Below, piece after piece: positions 54,813 to 64,000 of a DNA stretch of 64,000 bases (position 1 is its first letter; every line of letters begins with the position of its first letter). Position numbers and translations under genes: made by a program. Source of the stretch: Beverwykella pulmonaria. Taxonomy: Eukaryota; Ascomycota; Dothideomycetes; Pleosporales; Melanommataceae. Below the pieces are notes generated by a model, which did not search any database, was not told the DNA's origin, and saw only the letters and a program-made list of their open reading frames with translations. The stretch is taken from positions 621,873-685,872 of the forward strand of contig BCHH01000017.1 in assembly GCA_001599595.1 (NCBI GenBank), written 5' to 3'.

Positions 54813-57302
54813 ATGGTTGCATCAAAGCATATCCTGGGTCTGATTCTAACTTGGTCAACTTACATCGACCAAGTATACGGGTCATCATTAAATTCTCCAC
54901 AACAAGTACATGTCTCCCCTCGAAGATCTCCAAAGTCTACCAAAACACGTACTAACCCATGCAGTCTACCCCCCTCGACCTCAGCCCCTATTTCAACAAT
55001 CAAGGCTTCGGCACCTACCCAGGCGAATCCTCCTTCGGACTTCTTAACGAATCGTACCCTTCCCCATCCTTATTCTTCTCCAACACTACCACCCCCTCCC
55101 TCTACACCTCCACCACCGGTATCCAATACTATAAACCGCGGTATCTTGGCCCCTCGACGCCGGACAACATAATATGCGCCTCACAAACCATCACCGTGCC
55201 CCCAGGACTGTACTTCGCCATCTCGCTACTGCACTCGTGCGACCTGCGCAAAGCCACTGTCCTTGGTACTCTAATATTACATTATGACGATAACACGACA
55301 TCAACCGTGGAATTACGGAGCGAGCCTTGGTGGGGATTCCTCTTAATCAATAAGGGAGAGTTGGTATATGATTCGTTTTATACCGGGAATGGCAGGAATG
55401 GGAACACGAGTCATATTTTTGAATATGAGGTTGGGTTGACGCCAGGGAAAGCCCTGAAAGCTGTTACGCTGCCCGATACAACGAATGCGACTACGGGAAG
55501 AATCCATGTTTTTGCGATGAGTTTGTGGAAGGGGAACGAGGTGGATGTGCAGAGTGTGAGGCCGACGCAGAAGAATGGGGTGGCAAATGGGACCCAGATC
55601 GTGGAGGTGGTAGTTAATAATGCGGGGGCAAAGTGTGTCTATGGTGCTGGGCTTCAAATTGAATTGAAGGGAGAGAATGTTACGACTGTCGAAGCAGGCA
55701 GAATAAAGAGATTATGTCCAGGCGACCAGAAGCGGGTCGACGTGACCATTTCCGGTTCCGGCACTATGGATATCACCGCCGTCATCTACCAAGCTATCCA
55801 GAAACCTCATACCCGTACCTTCGCCAACATTACTGTTGGCTTCGCAGCCTGGGACGCCTCCTATTCAAGTCTCACTCTCCACGAATCACCCGCTTGGTTC
55901 GACGCCGCCAAATTCGGCATCTTCATCCACTGGGGCCCGTACTCCGTTCCCAGCTGGGGCAACTCGACGCCCTATGAAAGCTACGCTGAGTGGTTTTGGT
56001 GGTACACGACGCATCCATCCGGCGACAAATCCGGGTTCCGCGACTACCGTTTAAGGACTTTTGGCCCAGACTGGAATTACGATGGCACGTTCTCCGAGTT
56101 CACTGCTGCGCAGTACAATCCGCAAGCATGGGTGGACTTGATTGCTGATGCGGGCGCGAAGTACTTCGTCATCACCACGAAACATCATGACGGGTTTGCT
56201 TTGTTCAATGCGGGCAAAACGACGAATCGCACGGCGCTGCATTATGGGCCGCAGAGGGATCTGGTGAGGGAGCTGTTTGACGCGGCGAAGGAAAGGCAAC
56301 CTGGGTTGAAGAGGGGAACGTATTTTTCGCTGCCGGAATGGTTCAATCCGAGTTGGGGCAAATACGGATTCTCGCAATACAATCGTCCAGACTCGACAAC
56401 GCATCCAGGCATTATTGCTAGGAATCCGTTTACTAACTTGACGGAGCCGTATACGGGGTACATCAAGGTTGGAGACTTCATTGAGGATGTCATGGTGCCG
56501 CAGATGGACATCTTGGCGTATGAGTATGAGAGCGATATAATGTGGTGTGATGCTGGCGCTTCGAACGGGACTGCAGAATTTGCGGCAAGATGGTTCGAAT
56601 ATGCGAGAGCTGAGGGAAGAGATGTTACGATCAATTCGCGATGTGGCACTGCGGAGGCGAATGACTTTGATACACCTGAGTATGCGACGTTTGCGACGGC
56701 GCAAAGAAGGAAATGGGAGAGCAATCGGTAAGTGTATTCTCAAATTTTTCATGAGATATTTGCAGAGTACTGATGGTGTGAACAGTGGCATGGATCCTTT
56801 CTCGTATGGCTTTAACCAGGCAACCCCCGACTCCGAATATATGAACGCAACCACACTCATCACTACACTCGTTGACATGGTATCCAAAAACGGCAATCTT
56901 CTTCTCAATATTGGGCCCAAGGCCGATGGCACAATCCCACAGGTCGAAATCGATAACCTCAGAGAGGCAGGGGCGTGGATCAAAACGCACGAAGAAGCAA
57001 TCTTCAACACGACATACTGGTTCTGGAAGGCTGAAGTTAGAAATAATATGACCAATGTGAGGTTCACGCAGACTGATGATGCGTTTTACATCCTTTCACT
57101 AGAGAAACCTGACAACGAAACACTTGTTGTTGCAGCACCGGTTCCGATATTGACGGGCGACGAGGTGAGCCTAGTCGGGGGCAGAGACGGTGGGAATTTG
57201 TCATGGGAAATGAACGAAGACGTATTAACCATTCAGGTTGACAAGAGCGTGGTGGATCAAGTGGAGCATTGCTGGGTGTTCAAAATCCAGTATAGTGTAT
57301 AG
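54813..57302 (+). CDS. GH29 alpha-L-fucosidase, secreted
   Basis: Exons 54813-54905, 54965-56727 and 56786-57302 (introns 59 and 58 nt) give 790 residues. The short first exon (M-V-A-S-K-H-I-L-G-L-I-L-T-W-S) supplies a signal-like leader and was identified by a phase-0 splice into S-T-P-L-D-L-S. An N-terminal beta-rich domain (~30-310) with many N-glycosylation sites precedes the GH29 barrel: W-F-D-A-A-K-F-G-I-F-I-H-W-G-P-Y-S-V-P, A-G-A-K-Y-F-V-I-T-T-K-H-H-D-G-F, and D-I-M-W-C-D-A-G with Asp560 as likely nucleophile. Then L-L-L-N-I-G-P-K-A-D-G and a small C-terminal beta domain. It is expected to remove alpha-L-fucose from plant or glycoprotein glycans outside the cell. Confidence 0.92.
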
Positions 57303-58487
57303 TGCTGAGATACTCGTTATGATATCATCTCAAACAATTAGGCGAAACAAGGGAGAAGAGCAATCTTATAATTAAATAAGTTACTCATCGCTAATTAACG
57401 GCCCTTCTAGTAAGATTGAAATCCCATGCTATAACAGGTTGCTTCCCCCAGCTCGACTTTCTCGAGGACCAATAAGAGGATCGAGTAGAGCAATGCCAGC
57501 CTATGGACATTGGGGGACGTACGAGACGTACTAACAAGTAAAATAGCCACATAACCACGCACTTGGAGAGAGCACCAGACCCAGGTATTTATCCAACTTC
57601 GACAATTTGCCAGCTGATCGACATTCTAGAGTGTTTTATGGAGACTCAGTTCGATCAGCCTGATTATATTCATATCAATATTTCAGATTCATGAAAGCAT
57701 TCCGAAGGATATATGTTTAAGGATCCGAATCCATGGCCAGCTCGCGAAATGAGCAATGAAATTTGAGATCTGGGAGTTGTCCATCACTGCAATATATTTC
57801 CAAGCCGAGTACCCTCCTATTTTTATGACGATTGTGTTCCTTAGAACCGCAATTCCCTCTTGTTATCTTTTTAGCGCATGGTACATTAAGAAATTACAAA
57901 AAAATCCCGAGGTTCGAAGGCTCTAAGGCTACAGTCATTAGAGAATGAGATGGAAACATTGGATTCGTTCAGCAGATATCTTAGTGAACTCGGCCAGTGC
58001 ACATGCTATATCTGTCATCCTACAATTCAAGTGTTATACTAGCGACCGAGCGTGCGTTGTGGACGGCCCAGGAGAGAATAAATGGCGATACGCTATTAAA
58101 CTAAGCGCGTGCAACTGATTACATGATCAACATTGTGTAACCCATAAATTGTTTATGGGTTTGGCATACTTGAGCGTAACGTATGTGTGCTGCCAGAGGG
58201 CGCGTAAAAAGAAGGGTTAGGAGTTGACAAGTTAAGCCGAAGAAATGAGACAGCTCGAAACAAAGCTCGAAACAACACGACTAGTCACGCAAATGACCCA
58301 CGAATGATTCCGGCTAGTCAGGCTAAGCAGAAGCAGACAATTGCTTGTTAGTGTGACGTCTAAGGTGATTGTTCTGGTATATTTCTTCAAAGCAGATATG
58401 GACAGATGCCCGCATTCCAAACTCCCTCCCATACCTCTCATACTTTATAGTAGCGAATCTTTTCCAATTCAACTCGCTACGCCATTT
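57303..58487. other. 1.2-kb intergenic region, no gene seen
   Basis: Lies between the convergent 3' ends of the fucosidase and SIS-domain genes. Only short frames. Confidence 0.35.
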
Positions 58488-59375
58488 TCATGCCGGTGAA
58501 ACAAGGCCCTTGTTGTTCTTCACAACGACTTCCTCTACCACCACGACTTCTTCTATCCGGCGGGCCTTGTCTCCAATAGCACCGCCAGGGTGATTCTTCC
58601 TAAACACGTCCTTTGTCTCGTCCTCGTGCATGGCCTCAGCTACCGTGAGAGCCAGCATATCTCCTACCGCGATCGCCACCGTTGTTGAGGTTGTGGGCGC
58701 GCATACGCCAAAGGAGACCTCCTCGAGTTCGTGGATAGGGGCGGGCAGGAGTATTGCGTCTGGTCGGCCGTCGAAAAGAGGGCACTTCGCTGTGTCTGTG
58801 TGTGCGGTGATGGCTAGGATGGGCGTGGATGCTGGGATATGGGAGAGGACGTGGATGAGCTCGGGGGTCTTCCCTGAGTATGAGATAAACAGCACAGCGT
58901 CATTCTAAGCCATGGCTGTTAGCTCTTGTCTAACCAAGTCCCCAGATGGCCTTTGGAGGGCACATACCGATCGCACGTCCCCCAGATCCCCATGCAGCGC
59001 CTCGGCTGGATGCAAGAAAGAGCTTCCTATACCGAGACTCTTCATGGTGGCAACTAGCTTCTTTGCGACTAGTCCGCTTTTTCCCACGCCGCAGAGGATG
59101 AGCTTCCCTCCTGCAGCATGCACCTTTGTTATGCACTCCACTGCCTGCAGAAGCCCGTCTCGTGCAACATGGTCGCTCTGGTACAGGATGGTGACCTGGG
59201 AGAGGGCGGTCGCGGCAGTCGAGAGTACATTCACAGCTCGGTCGAGGATTCTGGCGCCCTCTGGGTCGTTCAAAGAGAGTGGGGGGGTCAAAGGCACAGA
59301 GGTGGAGCGTTTCCTCTTCAGTATGCGGGGCGAGGCTTCTGGGGAAGAGCTAGCCATTGTTTCTAGGCAGTACAT
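58488..59375 (-). CDS. SIS-domain sugar-phosphate isomerase (KpsF/GutQ-like)
   Basis: Exons 59375-58968 and 58904-58488 (63-nt intron with GCTAAC branch) give 274 residues; a second ATG six codons in (59357) is an alternative start. The SIS fold shows G-G-K-L-I-L-C-G-V-G-K-S-G-L-V-A-K-K-L, F-L-H-P-A-E-A-L-H-G-D-L-G and, across the splice, N-D-A-V-L-F-I-S-Y-S-G-K-T-P-E-L. Then come T-T-S-T-T-V-A-I-A-V-G-D-M-L-A and N-H-P-G-G-A-I-G. These match arabinose-5-phosphate isomerases of the KpsF/GutQ family. The C-terminal CBS pair of the bacterial enzymes is absent, as in fungal homologues. Exact substrate in fungi is unsettled. Confidence 0.85.
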
Positions 59376-59893
59376 GTTACGAAATGGAATGGTAATATCA
59401 GTCTAAGATAGGTGGCAGGGTCGCCGCACGGGGGTTCTTATACTCCGGCTCTGCGCGTGGTGTGGGCTGGGTGCGGGCGTCTTCGGAGCGGGCAGGCAGG
59501 TGGTGGTCGGGGCGCGGCGGTGAGGACAAGTGTGAAGCAGCAGAGTGGGACTGAAGCAGGGTGCACAGGATATTAATGACATTTCGGCCATAATGTGGAG
59601 GTGTGAATGCAGGCCGTCTAGGTTGCGTCTGGAGCTTGCAGCGTGCTTCGTTCGGTGGTCGGTATGGACGGCGCAAGGGGGACGACCCTTGCTGCCGGTG
59701 ATAAAGAATGGCGGAATTGCCGCTAGCAGGGCCCCGCGCTAGCCGCAAACATCAATGACAGCATCATCATTCGCGCAAACACCACGCTCTGCGCTACGCA
59801 CGCGTCTCACCACACATTCACATAGATGCCGCCTCGTAAGCCCTCGATCTCAGCATGCAGTCCTCTACCTCAGCATCTCCGCAGCTTTAGGTT
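59376..59893. other. Intergenic, GC-rich
   Basis: Promoter region of the SIS gene and 3' flank of the acetyltransferase gene. Overlapping frames on both strands here reflect high GC and few stops, not genes. Confidence 0.35.
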
Positions 59894-60424
59894 TCAGGCA
59901 CTCGGCGCCTGCGACATCTGCCCCGCGCCCGCCGTTTGGAGGTGGGCCTTGCGCGCGCCCATGGCCACCAGCGTTTCTTCTTGACGCGTTCCCATTACCT
60001 CCATGCCCAGCTCGCGCTGGTAGAAGCGCTGCATGTGCTCGTGGCCCGTCAAGAGGATCACCCATCTCAAGTCGGGTATCTCCTCGAATATCTCTTTGCA
60101 TGAGCGAATCAGCCACTTGCCCAGCCCGAACGACCTGTACTCCTCCAGGACGTAGACGTCGGTGAGGTAGGCGAGGGTGGTGTAGTCAGTCACCATGCGC
60201 GCCATTCCGATCGGGGTATGGATGCCATTGTGGGCTTCGAAGAGGCCGAGCGTGCACGAGTTGTTGAGCAGTGTTCTCGTGTTGGCGGCAGAGCTGGGCT
60301 GGGTCCAGTACATGGCTGGATTGCTGAATGCTTCCTGAACGAACTCGATGGGTAGGCAGCCTGGCGCGGTCGAGATGAAGAAGCTTTGGCCGTTGACAGT
60401 CTGCCACCACTCTTTTGGGTCCAT
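59894..60424 (-). CDS. GNAT-family N-acetyltransferase
   Basis: Intronless, 176 residues. It begins M-D-P-K-E-W-W-Q-T and shows the GNAT core: G-M-A-R-M-V-T-D strand, then L-T-D-V-Y-V-L-E-E-Y-R-S-F-G-L-G-K-W-L, where R-S-F-G-L-G-K is the acetyl-CoA pyrophosphate-binding loop (motif A). It continues with W-V-I-L-L-T-G-H-E-H-M-Q-R-F-Y-Q-R-E-L-G-M (motif B). Probably a small-molecule or protein acetyltransferase of the cytosol. Substrate unknown. Confidence 0.85.
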   Translation of the reverse strand: MDPKEWWQTVNGQSFFISTAPGCLPIEFVQEAFSNPAMYWTQPSSAANTRTLLNNSCTLGLFEAHNGIHTPIGMARMVTDYTTLAYLTDVYVLEEYRSFGLGKWLIRSCKEIFEEIPDLRWVILLTGHEHMQRFYQRELGMEVMGTRQEETLVAMGARKAHLQTAGAGQMSQAPSA

Positions 60425-61862
60425 TTTCGGGCGGGGAAGAGGGTGATGAGAGTTAAGAAGGTGAAAGCGGCTGTTGAGGTATTGAAAAAGTCCAATTGCG
60501 CCCGCACTGTGGTGACTCGAATCTTTACCCCCCGTCTATATACTTGGCGGATATTCACGGATGCACGTGTTACGGTAGACGCGGTAGACGCTTATAGATA
60601 GTTTGATTTTCATCTATAACGCTGCACTCCTAAAAACAGTGATTGAGATGTTTTCCTAAAGCATGTCCTTCGAGGACCCCCCGATAATCAACCGACAAGT
60701 GCAGATGAAAGAGGAAGGTTTGCGAGAGCAAACACTTTCGGCCTAGCGTTCTTCGTGCACGGGCCTCGCCGCTTCCAACTTCTCATCATCCGCCCAAAGT
60801 CATCCCATCCTTCTGCCCTCCACCAAGTCATCGATATGTCATCACAATGACAAATGCACTACACTCATACTGCTGCGGCCATCTAGCTCTGGCTGGGTGC
60901 CACAGAGATGGCGAAGGGTTGACCCCGCCAACTTACCCTCATCGCACCCAACGATGCCCTGATACCAGACTGTGTTTTTATCGTCTTTCGTTCTGGGCCC
61001 TATCACACCCACGTAGCGTCTTATATGTAGCATCACCGCATTTTTCTCATCAGAGAGAAGCGAGGGGCTCGACCTATGAATTACCATGTCCGTTACCCAT
61101 CGAATGGCTGGATCTCCTAAATCCGCTTGGTGAAGTAGATGGACCTTTCCTTTCCTTTCCGTTGTAAACGTTGCCATCTCTCATGTGAAGAGACGCATTG
61201 GAATCCTACCATGCCAATATTCTCTTGTTTAATGATGCCCTTGTCATCGAATCCAGCCCTCAAGTGCTCAGATTCTTTGGATGAAACTCCCATTTTTCCA
61301 TGTGATATAGCTGTCTTTTAGGGCAGTCTTCTTCCTTAGTTTTACTGCAACCTACTTTTCAAGTGTCGACAAAATATGCACCGCTCTGCCCAACTCATTC
61401 TTAGACTCTCCGGAGCCCCACATAAGAACAGATGTCACGTGTCCTACGTGTTTCACCATTGCCTATTCTGGTTAGTTCCCTTGGCATGTATATGTAATAT
61501 ACAGCCCTTGTGCGAGCTATCAGCTCGACACGGCTTCCACACTCGTTGTATACACATCAATTCAGACGATTGACCACCTCCACCATACGTGACATCACAC
61601 TCTGCGCTTAACACACTTCTCATTTAACAACTACATTACCAGTGGTTCCTAGTTACCATCAAATTCTCAACCGCGCTCTCTGTCACTGAGAATACCTTTG
61701 GTACCCACTCCAAATGCTTTCTTCAAGGTGCCGCTGCCTTATCTAGACCCATACACCTGTTCATTTCCTTTTCTCCCATAGTCCATACCTTCGAAGGTGT
61801 TGCTGTCTCATGCTGATCCACACACGTCCCTGCCAATAACCAATACTAAAGGTCATTTCCTT
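60425..61862. other. 1.4-kb intergenic region, no supported gene
   Basis: Frames of ~110 codons overlap on opposite strands at 60842-61177 and have no domains. A short pyrimidine-rich and CACA-containing stretch precedes the stop of the transcription factor gene. Confidence 0.35.
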
Positions 61863-63621
61863 TTAATTTAGATAATTCACGCTCTCCAAACATCCATCAC
61901 CCTCTTCCTCTAGGCAATCAACCCAACACCTCAACCTGGTGTCGAACTCCCTCCTGATACTCTCCACCCTCCCATCCTCTAACCTCCGACAGGTTAATCT
62001 AAACCTCCCGTTGCCCTGGTCCGGCAGTACGACTTCGACGGCATGTAATCTCCTCTCCAGCGGCAGCACCGGCAACCTCTCCAAATCCGCCTCTTGCACC
62101 ATCTCAAGTGGTGAATGAAAGTCCTCCACATTTTCGTACGCAGAATAGAAATCTCCCTCCTCAATTCTGACAGCTTCCCGCGCGAGATGTACAGTAAGCG
62201 TTGAATCGAATGCGCCGTCCGAGTGCAGGGGGTAGCTCAACAACTTTATCGCCCGCATCCTAATACTGTGATGGCGACATTTCATGGCGGTGAAAAAGAG
62301 TGGGGGGATCCAGCCGAGATCTGCGATGGAGGAGGAGAGCTCGGTGGCGTGGAGGCGGCCGGTTTTCTGGATGGAGAGAGCGGAGGTGATGATGGTGAGG
62401 AAGGAGGACGTGTGCGTGTCGAAGATTGATTCCCCGGTCTGGAAGAGGCAGCGACACATGATGGTGGCGGTGGTGTGGTAGATGGTGAGGAGGCGGTGGA
62501 CAAAGGTCTCGAGCGGCTGCGGACTTACCGATAAAGGCTCACGTCTGTTGAGCCAGGTTACGAGGTTTGCTTGCAGACGGCCCTGTTTGGTGAGCATTTC
62601 TGGGGAAGCAAAAAGATCGTTGCGAGCCCGATACTCCTCCTTCAAGAAGATAATCTCGTCGATTATCCGCTCAAGACGTTGTCGCGCCTGTCCCGCACTC
62701 CGAAACCGTTCCATCTTCCCCTCCTCCTCCTCCGAATCCTTCAGCACAAAATGCACCATCCGCTCACTCTTCCCAAAAAAATCACTCTGCGCCTGCAGTC
62801 TCGCGTACGAGTCTACAATCCACTCATCCAACGTCTCTGGCCTCGGGCTCAGGAACAGCACATCATCGATGCTCTCCGCTCCACTTTCTCTCAAGAATTT
62901 GAGCCCATTTTGCAGGTGAAATTGGCCCGCCTTGTAACGGCCCCTTATATACTCCAAGGAAATGAAGACAAGGCAAGTCACCAGGACTACGCGCGCAGAC
63001 GCCATGTTCTTAGAGGTGAAATGGGGGCGTAGTCGTGTGATGGCGGTGCTGTAGTGCCGCAGCATAAATTGTTCCTGGGGGTCTGGCGGGAGCTCGGCCC
63101 TTTCTAGGGCTGGAGATATGGTTCTTCTCTTGTGTGCGGAGGATAGAGCGAGGATCGCATGCAGGATCGCGGGTTCCGATGAGGCAGCTTGAAGCAAGCA
63201 GACTTCCCAGAATCCAGAGGGGAAGGCAGAGGATAGTTTAGTGATGGTGCGGTGTTGGAACCAGGAGAGGTAAGAGCGCTCTTCATGCCCTTTGGGGCCT
63301 GTGAAGGCGGACAGGTGGGACGTGCTAATATGCTGGGGGAGGAGTTTGGGGGTCATGGAGATCGGACCGTGGGGGTGCGAGGTCAAGGGCACGCTCCAGA
63401 TCCCATAACCATCGCATACTCTGCCTGTAGAGACGCATTTATAGCATGCAGGGCGCTCTTCTCCGCACTTTACTTTTCGTGTTCTGGTTCGAGTATCAGA
63501 AGAATGGACAAGAGGTCAAGGTGTTCAGAACGCACTTGCAGGTCCGACATCCGCTCCGTGCCTTGGCTCGCCGAGCCTGGGATATTGTCCGAGACTTCTT
63601 GGGCGGCGTGCTGTCGTTCAT
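61863..63621 (-). CDS. Zn2Cys6 fungal transcription factor
   Basis: Exons 63621-63536 and 63483-61863 (52-nt intron) give 568 residues. The DNA-binding domain is split by the intron. Residues 25-52 form a canonical binuclear cluster C-x2-C-x6-C-x6-C-x2-C-x6-C (Cys25, 28, 35, 42, 45, 52), preceded by a basic R-R-A-K-A-R and followed by D-G-Y-G-I-W. The rest is the all-helical fungal-specific regulatory region (F-W-E-V-C-L-L-Q-A-A, A-I-L-A-L-S-S-A-H-K-R-R, L-V-F-I-S-L-E-Y-I-R-G). Nuclear; targets unknown. Nearest genes are the GNAT and SIS-domain genes on the same strand, but nothing shows it controls them. Confidence 0.88.
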
Positions 63622-63721
63622 GGAGATTTGTGACTTGTGTTGGGCAAGGGAGAGGTGGAACATGAGCGCGAATGTTTAAGGGGAGGATGCTTACTCGCTA
63701 GATCGGACAGGCCGTGGTGTT

Positions 63722-64000
63722 ATTGGCTGAGAGCTGGTATTGTCTAATTGGCTGAGAGCTGGTATTGTCTAATTGGCTGAGAGCTGGTATTGTCTAATTG
63801 GCTGAGAGCTGGTATTNNNNNNNNNNNNNNNNNNNNNNNNNNNNNNNNNNNNNNNNNNNNNNNNNNNNNNNNNNNNNNNNNNNNNNNNNNNNNNNNNNNN
63901 NNNNNNATTGGCTGAGAGCTGGTATTGTCTAATTGGCTGAGAGCTGGTATTGTCTAATTGGCTGAGAGCTGGTATTGTCTAATTGGCTGAGAGCTGGTAT
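63722..64000. repeat. 25-bp minisatellite array interrupted by an assembly gap
   Basis: Perfect tandem copies of a 25-bp unit (ATTGGCTGAGAGCTGGTATT plus GTCTA) begin at 63722 and continue to the window edge. Positions 63817-63906 are 90 N. Copies on both sides are identical, so the array is recent or homogenised and probably collapsed in the assembly. Confidence 0.97.
63817..63906. other. Assembly gap of 90 N inside the minisatellite
   Basis: Repeat phase before the gap (20 bases into a unit) and after it (start of a unit) requires a gap length of 5 modulo 25. Ninety is 15 modulo 25, so the N count is an estimate, not a measured length. Confidence 0.95.

Noticed and set aside
56051..57067. 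338-codon minus-strand open frame
   Set aside because: It is antisense to the GH29 gene and crosses its intron; no domain is visible.
60842..61177. 111-codon minus-strand frame starting at an ATG
   Set aside because: A plus-strand frame of equal length overlaps it and neither has recognisable features.

Overview
The window is nuclear DNA of a filamentous ascomycete (Pezizomycotina). Supporting signs are protein-coding genes split by 44-63 nt GT-AG introns with CTRAY-type branch sites, a HET domain, a Zn2Cys6 regulator, GH7 and GH29 carbohydrate-active enzymes, small secreted cysteine-rich proteins, and dead transposons whose stop codons are TAG/TGA/TAA at former Trp, Gln or Arg codons. That stop pattern is what repeat-induced point mutation (RIP) leaves. 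I cannot name the genus. Splice sites below were chosen by eye so that phases close and homologous protein segments join.

Layout. 1-2136: the 5' part of a RIP-damaged Ty1/Copia element on the minus strand (LTR, half-tRNA-iMet primer site, gag-protease frame). 2.1-9.8 kb: AT-rich and gene-poor, with a STAND/NLR-like N-terminal relic, a head-to-head pair of paralogous small secreted proteins (4434-6099), an acidic coding relic and an unnamed 134-codon open frame. 9.8-23.0 kb: mostly ordinary genes, namely a multi-pass membrane protein, a Gln/Pro-rich protein, a Ser/Thr-rich cysteine protein, a WD40 protein with a probable GC-AG intron, a single-pass membrane protein and a six-exon sulfite-oxidase-like molybdoenzyme followed by a frame-broken coding stretch. 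23.0-25.9 kb is nearly empty. 25.9-33.6 kb: a conserved hypothetical protein, a type II glycosyltransferase with a C-terminal PAN/apple-like segment, a third small secreted cysteine protein and a subtilisin. 34.2-37.15 kb: a cytochrome P450 relic beside a complete but dead pogo/Fot-type element with 43-bp terminal repeats and TA target duplication. 37.5-39.3 kb: a GH7 cellobiohydrolase.

The most interesting block is 40.6-50.5 kb. A 1313-residue protein joins a non-RD protein kinase to a complete HET domain. Directly upstream on the same strand lies a second kinase (901 aa) sharing the same pre-kinase module (block F-x-E-K-Q-W-x3-A-P-x-F). Divergent from that is an intact three-exon gene for an 85-residue protein, then a RIP-damaged multi-pass membrane protein gene and a DUF6604-like protein. 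I read this as a candidate self/non-self recognition or immunity island: kinases for signalling, HET as the death-associated effector, with decaying neighbours typical of fast-turnover loci. Function is inference only.

54.8-63.6 kb returns to ordinary genes: a GH29 alpha-L-fucosidase, a SIS-domain sugar-phosphate isomerase, a GNAT acetyltransferase and a Zn2Cys6 transcription factor. The window ends in a 25-bp minisatellite interrupted by a run of 90 N, so the array is unresolved in the assembly.
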